Positions 21,669-32,512 of a stretch of 64,000 nt of DNA are shown one piece after another. A model generated the notes under the pieces. It did no database searches, was not told where the DNA came from, and worked only from the letters and a program-made list of their open reading frames with translations. Position 1 is the first letter of the stretch. The number at the start of each line of letters is the position of its first letter. Location of the stretch: assembly GCA_018340375.1 (NCBI GenBank), contig JAFFJZ010000009.1:20352501-20416500 (forward strand), read 5' to 3'. Made by a program: the position numbers and the translations under genes. The stretch is from Gonatopus flavifemur. Lineage: Eukaryota; Arthropoda; Insecta; Hymenoptera; Dryinidae.

Positions 21669-22921
21669 TCACCTGTTGAAATTCCCATTGTTGGGCCTTT
21701 GATTTCCAGGACTTGGTACTGAATTTCCGGGGTGTGGTCTTTGATTTTGATAAGCTGGCCTTGGATTTCTATGAGTTGTTTTTCTATCTGTTACATTCGT
21801 TCGATTTATTTGCTGGTTCCCGCTGTTTTCTCTCTGGTAGCTTTGGTTGGTGTTATATGGTCCTCTTCCTTTCAGCTGTCTTCTGTTTCTATTTGTTTGC
21901 CCAGCTCGATCAAAAGCCTCGATCAGTCCCATGAATTCCTCGATCTGTCGAATATCCCTGGCTATCACGGTGGCATATATTTCTTGATTGAATCGCCGAG
22001 CAAATTTTTTGACAATTTCATCTGCTGGTATTGGTGGTGTTACGTCTCTGGCGTTGTTAATTTGTTTGATAGCGTATTCCGCCTTAGTAAGATGGCCGTT
22101 GTGGTCGTGATATTCGAATTCTAGATGCCTCTTCACCTTTTGCTGTATGGTATCATTCCAGTATTTTTTTTTTGAATTTTTCCTTGAACTTTCCGAGTCC
22201 ACAACGCCTCACGAATCAGTTGCCACCAGTCTCCTACCGTGCTTGTGAGTTGTTGATCTAACAGAAATCCAACCCCTCCTTCGGATATACCAACCATTCT
22301 GATATATCGTTCTATTTCTTTCAGAAATTTCATTGGATTTTCTCTCCCTGACCCATCAAACGAAGGAGGTTTTGGTTGCATACGTCGCACCCCGTTAGCC
22401 GTGCATGTTTCTTGCATTTCTACGTTTTCTTGTGTTTTTTTATTTTGATGATTTGCTGCCTCATCCGCTGTTGTTCGGAATTCTAGTTCCTGGATCTCCT
22501 CCGAGTTGACGTAGATTTTTTTGCCGTTCTCTATTTGGCAATTCACTAAGGCTGATTGTCCCTGTTCGTTCAATTCTACCCTACCCTCAATTTCCCTAAC
22601 TAAATCAAGCGTTTTTGTTGTGTGTTGCAAGCATTATCTAGAGCTTCGACTGATTTTACTATCTACCATGTCCATCACCTTTTGTTCCAATCCATCTGAT
22701 CTCTTGTGAATCAATTGCTCTAAGTCTTCCCTAATATGCTTCGTTCGACTTACGCGCTCCTTGATTTTACTGTACATATTTTTCAGGGCTTTCACTTGGT
22801 CTTCTGGGTTTATTCGCGAGATCGATTCTGTATCTGAGTCACTTGAACCATTGCCGTCATTATCGTCGAACGCCCTTATTATGCGTTTCGTCTCGTGTTC
22901 CGTCGACATTTTGTGATGCAA
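21669..22921 (-). pseudogene. gag: gag of gypsy B, three frames
   Basis: Three minus-strand pieces are collinear. The first is 22921-22634, starting MHHKMSTEHETK, with a helical, Lys/Arg/Glu-rich region. The second is 22630-22133, with PKPPSFDGSGRENPMKFLKEIERY and DWWQLIREAL, a typical retrotransposon capsid signature. The third is 22202-21669, with YAIKQINNARD, then an Arg/Asn/Gln-rich tail such as RPAYQNQRPHPG. No CCHC knuckle is visible, so RNA binding is probably by the basic tail. The second join falls at a run of A on the coding strand (plus strand T-run, 22161-22172), the first within a few bases of 22630. Confidence 0.8.
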
Positions 22922-22950
22922 AAATTTTCTTCGACTTTATGAATCAGCGT

Positions 22951-22968
22951 GCCCCACGTTGGGCGCCA
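22951..22968 (-). other. primer binding site, Lys-tRNA type
   Basis: On the minus strand the 18 bases TGGCGCCCAACGTGGGGC lie two bases after the LTR end. This is the known primer site for a lysine tRNA (tRNA-Lys1,2) used by several retroelements, so minus-strand DNA synthesis of gypsy B would be primed by that tRNA. It also fixes the LTR boundary at 22971. Confidence 0.9.
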
Positions 22969-22970
22969 AT

Positions 22971-23864
22971 TGAAACGTTTCTTATTATTTTCTTTTATAT
23001 ATTTTTTTCTTTCAGGAATTGGGTAATTTCATCAATGAGACGCGTTATTTAAAGGTTCAATGGTAACTGATTCACGACCGGTGTTGATTACATAAACAAA
23101 AAACAAAATCATTTTACAATGAAAACCAAATTCCTCAATGAGCTCGAGCGCTGGGCACGCTAATTCATAATTATTGATGATCAGTTTGATTTATATTGAA
23201 GTTGAAGTTTAATCTCGCAATACCGTGGCTATTCCACGTTCGTTTTGATCGTTTGCCAACTATTGACTTCGGCACGCGACTTTGCAAGGTCTCGCTTATT
23301 AATCATACGCCTTCAAGGGCCATGACTCTCGCAGGCGTTTGATTCTCCGCTGTCACTTCCGTTCCTTCTCGAGACAATCATGAAGAGCCCGCGCAATTGC
23401 TGACTCCGCCGGATCGTTTCGGGAAATAACGGTGTGACTTGGCAGCTTTCGCCCAATCAAGACTTCAAGTACTTTGGAAGGCCATGAAGCCCAGGAGTGA
23501 TTTCCCGAACCGCCTAACGCTTCCAAAGTATTTTTCGTCTATCTTGGAATATTTTCAATCTACCTCAGCCCTGCAGATTGGAAGCAATTTCTCGCACCGC
23601 CTAGCTGAGATATCTGCCAAATTTCCAAGTGTCAGACTACGTCTGTTCTAAGCACAAGTTGACTAGGAGAGTCATGAAGTTTGAGAGCAATTCTCGCATC
23701 GCTTAACTACTCGAAGTCGACTTTCCGCTCTAAGTCGAGTGTCGTTCGATCAGAGTTGAACAAATGATGACTTTTCCGTGATTTCACGGGTTTATATATC
23801 TTAAATTTCCTCCCTCCTTCCTTTGATTTTACATTAAATCGTTCGTGTGTGTCGCGCTATTACA
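22971..23864 (-). repeat. 5' LTR of gypsy element B
   Basis: Bounded by TG...CA: on the plus strand TGAAACGTTTCTT at 22971 and GTCGCGCTATTACA ending at 23864. In coding sense it starts TGTAATAGCGCGACAC and has a TATA-type word GATATATAAACCCG about 65 bp in, which could be its promoter. Within 23490-23710 a motif like GAGCAATTTCTCGCACCGC recurs about three times at 80-100 bp spacing. The outer end is inferred from the TG/CA rule, because no second LTR is available for comparison. Confidence 0.7.
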
Positions 23865-24265
23865 CTTTTATGTCCTTCTCATTGCGATTGATTCCTCTTG
23901 TTAAATTTGATCTAAATTGTTATATTACATTATTATTTTCTTCTCTTTTCACTCGTCTCAACAAGAGAAATAAATCGACACGGAGCATGCATGTGCTTTC
24001 ACGAATTCATATGATTCTGTTATTGATTCTAATCCCTTCGATATCATTGATTTATCGAGTCGTCATCTTATTACTATGCCTCTTTCATTTCGATTCCTTT
24101 CTCTTGCTGAATTTGATCTAAATTTGAAAGCTATTATATTCTGGGTTATTATGTTATTATTTTCCTTTTCTTTCAATCTCCTCAACAAGAGAAACAAATC
24201 GATTCAGAGCATACATGTGCTTGCATGCCTGTATGCGTATACATTCCACGCATTGATATGATTCT
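23865..24265. repeat. tandem duplication, period about 224 bp
   Basis: CAACAAGAGAAATAAATCGA at 23959 recurs as CAACAAGAGAAACAAATCGA at 24183, followed in both by a GAGCAT(G/A)CATGTGCTT word, and the upstream TTTGATCTAAATT word is also doubled. The copies are clearly diverged. No coding capacity is apparent. Confidence 0.7.
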
Positions 24266-24379
24266 ATTTTCAATTAATTTATAATAAATTTGTGGAATTA
24301 ATACGTTACAATATATATACACACACAATTGAGAAAAAACTCTTGGGAGGAGAGATGACGGATTACGATTGAAGGGCTG

Positions 24380-24660
24380 TGAAAGTGCGCGATTTTTGTG
24401 CCTGAAGATGGGATGAATTACGAAAATACAAGGGCCAATCAGCATTTCGGAAAGCTGCAGACATATCCTTGGGTTATGGTTACACCATCTACACCCAATG
24501 TATCTTTTGATCCAATGAAGTGATTTTAAGACATATCCTTCTCAGATATGGAGAAACGCGTGATTTTTGTGCCCTGAGAGGGGATAAATGAGGAGAATAC
24601 CGCAGTCAATCAGCATTTCAGAAAGCTGCGGACATGTCCGTTTTAGGTATGGACACTGTG
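24380..24660. repeat. tandem duplication, period about 171 bp
   Basis: The word CGCGATTTTTGTGCC at 24388 recurs as CGTGATTTTTGTGCCC at 24559, and the word CAATCAGCATTTC followed by GAAAGCTGC also recurs. An additional GACATATCC word lies between the units. Nothing indicates a gene. Confidence 0.7.
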
Positions 24661-24789
24661 AAAATTTCCTCCTGAGAATCCAGAAAATGTGATTTCTCAC
24701 AGCCACTTTCGTCCAAATTCTCTCATAAATTTTATCGATACCAGTCGATAGGATACGCCATCCATGCTTAGTGAACACTAACACAACAT

Positions 24790-26870
24790 GACCCGATTCG
24801 AATGATTCATCAAGGAATGACGTTCATCTGCATGTGAAAAATACATCAACTGTTTCAATACAATCTGGATACAATCAGTTTCCGAAAAATGGCTCATATC
24901 AATGGTATATTTTTGATATCAGATTTTATACAACTCAAACGCATTTTATATTCTAATTGGATGAAAATTTGATACAATTTCAAGTAGAACCATTTTTGAT
25001 TGGATTCTCCTCGCATGAATGGTGCTAGGAAAACTTTGCTCAGAAGTCGAATTATCGCAATTGTATAACAATCACATACATTGCATACTGGCATTATATC
25101 CTTGCATTCATATGAAATCTGAATTCAATGTATATACTCTATGATACACAAATTGAACATTTTTCATGAGCCACATTTCCAAAAATCGATTGGATATAAT
25201 TCGCGTACACATGTTGCCACATTTTATCCACATGGGTACAGAAATTTTACGGAATTGACTTTTATTTGAACGAATCAGTTGATTGAATTATTCCTCAATA
25301 TTTCAATATCTCCACAATCCTTCTCATATTAGGGAGGGTGGATGAAGGTTTATATCTGGGAACAATGATTTCATACGTAACATGAGGGGATGTCCAAGGA
25401 GGCGGAGCTCCTTCGGCTCGGCGGTAGACTAGTTAATCATAAAGAATGAAGAGTAATTTAGTACTCTATGAGAATAACTCAGCCGGAATGCCGTGAAAAT
25501 TATGTCACCTAGATGAATAACATCAATTTGATGTAATTTCTGAAACCTCTTCTCATTGGGTGAATTCAATATATCTCCCAATTCAAAACAGTTTGATACA
25601 AGTTCAATGAATATTTTCAATCCACTGAACATTCTTCACATTTATTTGTGCAATGATTCCCAATCAGCAATGCATAGTTTTTTATCGTGTTTTTATCATG
25701 AATTTCTCGTGCAAGGGTTAAGACGTTATTTCGAATATATCTACGTGTATCGTTGAAACCTTCCATCGAACTTCACATTCAATTCCTTCTTCGCACGAAT
25801 TCTTCGTACAAATGCGGAATGAGCTTTGGATCCAGCCGGATGAGATCAGAATTTCTGAATATATAATGCTCAAAACTTGACGCGACTATCAAATGATTCC
25901 ACTCATGTGATTTTTTGTTATTCCACGTGATTCCACATCATCAAATGTATAAAAAAAAACCTTTCTTGAATACGTGCGCGCACGCGTTCATGCATGCCTC
26001 TGATGAATGGGTTCCAGTTTTGGTCAAGAATGCTCCCGTGAAGTTTTGATGGACATAATTTTTTTCTCAAGATTCATTCACGTGACTCAATTAGATGATT
26101 CTGGAGAAATGAAAAACGGTTTCGTTGAATTCAATTGTGGTCAAGTGAAAAGAAAAACATGCCCGTAAAGATTCTACGAAAATAGACAATGAGAGAAAAG
26201 TTCGTGGTTGTATTGAATCATTTTGGAAGAGAAACTTACGGAGTTAAGTGAGAACATCTCTGTGACTCAATTTCTTCCTGTAAGATCAAATTCTCTGAGG
26301 AATTATCATTGGTCAAAGGAGGAGTGTTGTAACGTGGTGAACGTTACGAGACTTTGACCCTCTCACACCTTGTCGATGCCATCGAAAATTAACGTGCGCT
26401 CGCTTCTTCTACCTTTCAATTTCAATAGATGTATGAGGCATAATAAAATGTATATAACCATTGAGGAATGGATCAATGGATAGGAAGGGACAGAAGGTAA
26501 TAATGAGCTGGATCGAATGACTGCGCGTGGCGCACTTTTCTATAATAACATTTTTCTTTGACGTTTTCTTGTTCGAAATTTTCATGACAAATTCAAATGG
26601 CAAGGCACGAGTGGCGTGACAGAGAGCGAACCCAACCGAAGCAACCACAAGGAAGACGATCGTGATTGGCGTACGAGCATCTACCCTCAGGGACACCAAC
26701 TTCCATTCAACGATTATCTTGCTCTACGGATACGGACAACACAGGAAAACTCTACTGAGCAAGGAAGAAAATTCGATCCAAGAACATAAATAATGATGAA
26801 TCATTTTCCCTTATAATTATAGGCTCAAAATACCCTACGAGACCCTGTCTCGATCATATCCATAAAATTT
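24790..26870. other. AT-rich stretch without supported gene
   Basis: No gene is supported. A short AG-rich palindromic patch lies at 25395-25425 (GGAGCTCCTTCGGCTC). A minus-strand frame at 26699-26409 begins with a hydrophobic stretch (TIVFLVVASVGFALC) resembling a signal peptide. However, an in-frame TAG stands about 20 bases upstream of it and no ATG is available in that frame, so it would need an upstream exon. I leave it uncalled. Confidence 0.4.
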
Positions 26871-26879
26871 ACACAACCA

Positions 26880-27060
26880 ACGTGGCCACCGCGCGCGAAT
26901 AGTCGATGCGCGCGCAGTCCTCCTCACGCGAGGAGCAAGTTCCTCGCTGCCGCCTCGGCAGACCTAGTTTGGGCGAGCGCGTGTGCGGACCGTACGAACG
27001 GTATGAAAAGAAATTTCCACGTGTCGTCACGTTGTTTTAATACACGTCGCCAAAAAAAGG
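26880..27060. promoter_or_regulatory. CpG-rich promoter-like block
   Basis: Against the AT-rich surroundings this stretch is GC- and CpG-rich (for example GCGCGCGAATAG, GATGCGCGCGCAG, GAGCGCGTGTGCGG). It lies directly upstream of a candidate first coding exon at 27140. Such blocks mark germline-unmethylated promoters in insects with CpG methylation. No TATA box is evident. It could serve divergent transcripts. The call is compositional. Confidence 0.35.
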
Positions 27061-27139
27061 GAAAGAAGTGAGGTGTTGCTTCACCGTAGACGAGGGGATT
27101 TCAAGACGTTGTGGATTACATTTTTTTGCTCCCCAGAAG

Positions 27140-27167
27140 ATGTCCGAACTTACGGCATGGGACGAAA
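27140..27167 (+). CDS. candidate first coding exon (MSELTAWDE...)
   Basis: An ATG in the context CAGAAG-ATG-T (A at -3) starts nine codons plus one base, ending GACGAAA at a perfect GTGAGT donor (27168-27173). It follows the CpG-rich block, as a first exon should. The intron phase is 1. I could not find a matching downstream plus-strand exon in the window, which is filled by repeats, so the rest of the gene would be behind a very long intron or outside. The product is not recognised. A chance ATG-donor pair remains possible. Confidence 0.33.
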
Positions 27168-27199
27168 GTGAGTACCCCCAAGATTACACTTTCCGAGGT

Positions 27200-28750
27200 T
27201 GCTTCTGCTTCGCGTTCCGCTCCCGTCATCTTTGCTTTCCACGCCGTGCACCTGTTTCATCGCGTCGGGTAATTCGAGTTCATTCACGAGTTCCTCTTTC
27301 ATGAATTTCACCGCGTAGAACTTAGTATCTTATTCATTTCAATTGACCGGTTAGAAAATCTGGTAACGGTGGCCACGGGAAGTCATTCGCGTCGATTAAT
27401 CCCTCTTTAGTATCTTTTCATTTCTAGCTTCTCTCTTCTTTTCTTATTCAGCCTCATCCGACGGGCCTGTGTCGTAACAACTCGAATTTGTTTGAATTTT
27501 GTACCCTTTCTTTCCCTTTTTTTAGAATCACCCACACCGCCAGGTCAGTGACGGTTTGCTTATAGTTTTCTTTTTTTTCGTGACCCTTCCGTTTCAAAAT
27601 ATATCTATTTTTATCCATACGATACGAACGAGGGTTTCAATTTCTTCCCTTTCACTTCGTGCCGATTTATCACTCCTCTTTTTTCTCCACCTGCCCGTCC
27701 GACGGGCGTGAACGCACAAGAGAGAGCGACGGAGATGAACTGATATCGGGATAGGCCTACGTCCCAGAAATTGATAGACCTTTTTTTCTTTGAACGTGAC
27801 ACCTTCGACGGGTGTTTGGCGCTCAACAGTTTGTTCGCACGCGGAATATTTTCTTTTCTCCATCAAGAGACGCGGTAGCGTCTCGACGCCAAGTATATGA
27901 AAAAACCATGAAAAAAAACATGTGACACGAAAAAGCAGAAGTCGCACGCTACCGTGTATCTTTACGCCTAAATCAACATTTTCTATAGTTAAAAAAAATC
28001 CAACCACAATAACTCAATACATGTTGCATGTAACGAAAAAATAATGAAACTTTTAGCATATAATTCGATTATACGCTTTCGATTAAGCACACTACGAATT
28101 CAATTAGTCCACGCGATACTGAGATATAAGCAATTCAAATTTTGATGCTTTCCAAATATCTCGATTTCTCCATAAGGTTATTCCAATCACGATGAAATTC
28201 TTCAGTTCATTGAGGCAGGTTTCCAATACATTTCCACCATATAATACATTCGGGTGGTTTCAGCTGTGTTCCCAATGCTTTTAGACGTACTCTCTCTCTC
28301 TGTTTTTTCAAAATAGATAGCTGTATTCTGTCTCTTTTTCCTCCCAACAACCAATAGCGTTCGTTTTGGCATGTATCAAACATAAAAACGAATGATCATA
28401 ATAATACCATGTACCATGTGGTTATGTTCAATCTGTCAAATCGACATTTAAAAAACTGTTATTTATAATAATACGAAATGGATGAATTTCAGGTTATTGT
28501 AAATGAAGAAATGAATTCAATTAATTGAATTTTCCATTTCTATGGGACAAAAAACAGATTGACCAATATTCGACTGCAGATAAATGATTTCCTATTTCAG
28601 GTTAGTTGGTAACTTCCCCAAAATTTACACTTCAAGTGAATAAAAAAAAGGTATATGTTTGATATAATTTTATTGTTTGCGTCTAAATTATATCTAATCC
28701 AAATTTTTTGCCAGCAGAATCATGGTATTATGGATATACTCTTATATTAA
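27200..28750. other. stretch without supported gene
   Basis: A minus-strand open frame of 137 codons (28007-27594) has no domain and overlaps the shared hairpin repeat, so it is not called. Otherwise only pyrimidine-rich and AT-rich sequence is present. Confidence 0.4.
27862..27905 (+). repeat. shared repeat end with perfect hairpin, copy 1
   Basis: ATCAAGAGACGCGGTAGCG and the following CTCGACGCCAAGTATATG are nearly identical to 61909-61950. The core GAGACGC-GGTA-GCGTCTC (27867-27884) is a perfect 7-bp stem with a 4-base loop. Similarity to the other copy starts abruptly at ATCAAG in both places, so this is probably the terminus of an unnamed mobile element. The hairpin recalls Helitron 3' ends, but no CTRR end is present. 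Confidence 0.5.
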
Positions 28751-28758
28751 CAACCCTA

Positions 28759-29261
28759 CCCGAAGAGAACATGAAGCTTCAGCGAATGTTCAGATCAGAT
28801 GTGTATAGATCGGGCCGAAGGTTCATTAGAGCTAACTTTTAGATTCACAAACGTTTCACAAAGGTTCTACGGACGTTGAAATGTCCGCCTCGAAATACGT
28901 TCAGGAAACATAGATGGAACGTTCACTGAAGGTTCATCGAAGGTTTGACGAAGCTTCACAAAAATATCTATACTTATATTAATTTAGATCAATTTGTATG
29001 AAAAATGAATTAATCAATACACATAAATTATTATAAATTAATCTAAGTATAGATATTTTTGTGAAGCTTCCTCAAACCTTCGATGAACCTTCAATGAACG
29101 TTCCATCTGTGTTTCCTGAAAGTATTCTGAGGCGAACATTTCAACGTTCGTAGTACCTTTGACGAACGTTTGTGAATTTGAAAGTTAGCTTTCATGAACC
29201 TTCGATCCGATCTATACAGATCTAATCTGAACGTTCGCTGAAGCTTCATGTTCTCTTCGGG
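28759..29261. mobile_element. 503-bp palindromic MITE, TA-flanked
   Basis: TA at 28757-28758 and 29262-29263 flanks arms of about 210 bp that are inverted copies, starting CCCGAAGAGAACATGAAGC on both strands, with an AT-rich centre of about 80 bp. The arms contain many GAAGGTTC/GAACGTTC words. TA flanks suggest a Tc1/mariner-type origin. There is no coding capacity; the weak frame at 29294-29091 is the arm itself. Confidence 0.8.
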
Positions 29262-29264
29262 TAT

Positions 29265-31440
29265 CGACAAAAAGGATGTTGTCAGTTTCTCCATTTGAAA
29301 CCATCAGCAAGGACAAAGCGAAGTATACAAAGACTGTACAAAGAAAATTGAGCATATGAAAAAATATCTCCCATACAGAAGCTAGTTTATAACTAGCAGA
29401 GTGATTATAGTTCAGCAAGTGAAACGACTGAGTACACGACTCAATATATTCAGAGGCTAACGTTGACATTATAACACATTCTTGTTCTTTTCTTGAACCT
29501 ATTATTATGGAATAGTCTGAACTGATCTGAAATTCAATATGATGCATATGAATCCAATCAGCAAAATGCCATTGTGTTTTACACAAAATGATTCATTCAG
29601 GTCATTCTAGTATGAGTCGTGTATCCAGTCATTTTAGTCAGACGGACATGTGGTTAATCTTGAGCAGTTTTTATGAAAGAAATATTGCTTCATGCATTTA
29701 ATTTTCTTTGAGAAGACCCTGTATAATCTGTTTTATATTTATCGGGGAAGCATAATGAGAATATCAACAGCAATGCGCTCAATACTGAAAATTGTAGGAT
29801 ATCTTCTATATTTCTGCCTATATAGAATGGTGAATGGAAACAATGATTGATTATATGCCCCATGAACTTCAAAAACTTCACAAACAATAAAATCATACAA
29901 AGTTGACCTTTATTACTTGATATTCATCACTAAAGAGAAGGCAGAAGTGCAGTGAGTATATGAAAAATCCCAGTGTCAGGTATGTTGCTACCATTTTCTT
30001 TGAATCCAACCATAGGAAAAGAATAGTGGGAAAAAAATGCAGTGGATGTACTACAGATCTGTAAATCAATTGGACTTTTTTGAATTTCAGTGGGTAGCGT
30101 CTTAGATGAATGAAGAAACAGTGACAACGCAGAAGATGAATAAAAAATGTTTACATTAGGTATGGTACATTTTCTCCAAATCGAATCATAGGTGAAGAAC
30201 AAACAATAGAGAAGAACGCAGTAGATTTGCTATAAATGAATCATATGAATTAATTGTACTGTCATGAATTTCAGTGGGTAGCGTCTTAGATAAGGAAAGG
30301 AGGAGTAAAAGCGCAGTGGGTATACCATACATCACTGCATCAGGGGGACAGTACAGATTCACTGGTGAATAAGGGAGCAGACTATTCAGGATCAAGTCTA
30401 CGAAAACTGAGTATTCACAACAATATTATTCTGATTATAAACACTGATTCTTTAGAATTTATTTCAATCCTCTGTCTTTTCTAGCACAGTAATCTGACTG
30501 TCAATCATTGATGACTTATTTGATGTAGTTCAAGTTTGCAGATTTCATATTTGATAACAATAAACAAACGAGTCATGAGAATGGATTATGAATGACGGAA
30601 AAAACCTTTTCAGGTGACACGATTGATTTGAATCGTAGAAAACTTGACTTGCATATTGTACGAAGAACTGGTGGATATTTATGGTGTACCAATTCCTTCA
30701 AATCATGGGTATGCTTTTAAGCAAATTTCAGGACTAACTGGTTGGAAATTATTGAAATCGTTGGTTTGATCAGGGGACAGTTCAACACCAAAATTATGCA
30801 AATGCATTTTGTCCACCGACCTCAGGAACATAAATTCATCAGACTCTTTGGTCGACTAAAACTCTACTGAATGATTATAATATATTTGCAGATTACACTA
30901 TTCGTGAGGTGAGAAATGGTCTTGACAATCACAGCATCTTTTTAAACAATTTTCATATGTGTAATATGATTTTAAACGTTTTTGTAATTTTGATGAAGAT
31001 ATATTCAATCAAAATTATTTACAAGTAGAATCACAGAAAAAACGATGAAAATACTCGTGTCCAAACTGATGTCAACTATATGCTCCATGAATTCTAATAA
31101 CTCCAAACAATGAAATCATAAGATGCTTGCTTTTTTTCCTACATTTAAAATACTGATATAAATGAGGAACTCGTGGAAGCTGTGTAGGCATTACCTAAGA
31201 GCTTCTTCCTCAGACTACAATGCACGATAGCTGGAAAATGCAACTGAAGAAGGATAGAATGAATGATGGTTATAAGGAATAATTCTTCAACAATGAATGA
31301 ATAAACATGATTTTGTTGTGACATATTCTTTTTAATAATGTAATTCGAACATGATAAATACAAACTAAAGATAACTCATCAACTATCAGATGGCTACAAC
31401 AAAATCACAAATTCTTTGAAACTTATTTTTAAAACAATAC
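29265..31440. other. AT-rich stretch with a 184-bp tandem duplication
   Basis: Within it, 29930-30350 holds about 2.3 units of a 184-bp tandem repeat: TGAATTTCAGTGGGTAGCG at 30081 recurs at 30265, with CGCAG and GGTATG words keeping the spacing. Minus-strand frames through it repeat SKTLPTEI but have no known domain. The remainder shows no supported feature. Confidence 0.5.
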
Positions 31441-31442
31441 AG

Positions 31443-32512
31443 TTTTCAGAGGCACCCAAGAGGTAGAGAAGTGGAGCAAGTCAAACTCTAAGCAGATTTC
31501 CTTTAGAGGCTGTGTAATCAATATAAATCTGGAACGAATGATATCCGGTGATGCATTTGATATTACGCATTGTTAGGAACTCTGAATTCCACGATGACCA
31601 AAATTTTTTGACAGTTGGAGGTCAATTTTATAAGTTCACAATTTACCTTTTTAATAATCGATAGGAGGATTGAGAGTTTTCAACAATGTGTAATATCAAG
31701 TACATAACTGCATATCATTCGTTTCAGATTTTTATTGATTACACAGCCTCCGAAGGAAGAATTTTCAGAGCTCGACCTGCTTCAATTCTACCTCTTAACG
31801 CAGGAGTACCTGAAAACTTTAAACGGAACAAATATTTATACAAGGATACAAAATAATTCCTGAAAAGATTGTAGCTTCAAGAGGTAAAAGAGGGATAGAA
31901 ATCGAATTTTGAGCGAACTTTCTTTATAAGCCACGTAATTTACCTCTTTATGCTTGAGCTGAAGCATGAAGCTGAAACTAGCAGCCGATGGTGGTAAATT
32001 TTGATTATACGTTGTTGAAGCTTTATTCACATCGGGAATCAATCGAATAACATCTCACGTTTTGGAGCTTAAATCGTTGATTGAAGTGGATGTAAAAAGT
32101 GATAATAGGCGTCTGCTAGCCTTACGGCTGTCAGTTTCAGTTTCATCTTAGTACCTGGAAACTTGAAGTAAAAAAAATCTTTATATAAAGATGAAAGAAG
32201 ATATAGTTTCCAGAGGCACTCTAGTATCAAGAGGTAGAGAAGTGAAGCAAGTCAAACCTCGGAGCAGATTTCTTTCGGAGGCTGTATGATCAATAAAAAT
32301 CTGGGACGAATGATATCCAGTTATGCAGTTGATATTACGCATTGTCAGAAACTCTGAATTCCTCGATGACCAGAATTTTTTGACAGTTGGAGGTTAATTT
32401 TAAGTTCACAATTTAGCTTTTTAATAACCGATAGGAGAATTGAGAGTTCTCAACAACGTGTAATATCAAGTATATAACTGCATATCATTCGTTCCAGATG
32501 TTCATTGATTAC
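31443..32512. repeat. tandem array of about 770-bp palindromic units, left part
   Basis: The word CAGAGGCAC with CAAGAGGTAGAGAAGTG starts at 31450 and again at 32212, a period of about 762 bp. Each unit contains one palindromic part (for example 31443-31820, arms carrying GGCTGTGTAATCAAT and TTTGATATTACGCA). Each also has a second part bearing GAAGCTGAAACTAGCAGCC and its inverted partner. The array is interrupted at 32513 and resumes at 40717. Confidence 0.75.

Larger units (their letters stand above)
17163..23864 (-). mobile_element. Ty3/gypsy LTR retrotransposon B, one LTR only
   Basis: Read on the minus strand, it begins with an 894-bp LTR (23864-22971), then a primer site, three gag fragments, protease, RT, RNase H, integrase and an extra ORF at 17923-17163. 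Many breaks are single frameshifts, one of them at a homopolymer (a run of A on the coding strand near 22165). This could reflect either decay or sequencing error. No 3' LTR was found to the left, so the copy appears truncated after ORF3 or carries a deleted 3' end. Order and motifs are of the gypsy/Metaviridae type. Confidence 0.88.

Noticed and set aside
24300..24330. TATATATACACACACA run as a possible promoter
   Set aside because: It is a simple dinucleotide repeat with no gene downstream.
27594..28007. 137-codon minus-strand frame
   Set aside because: It spans the shared hairpin repeat and pyrimidine runs; no domain and no splice context.
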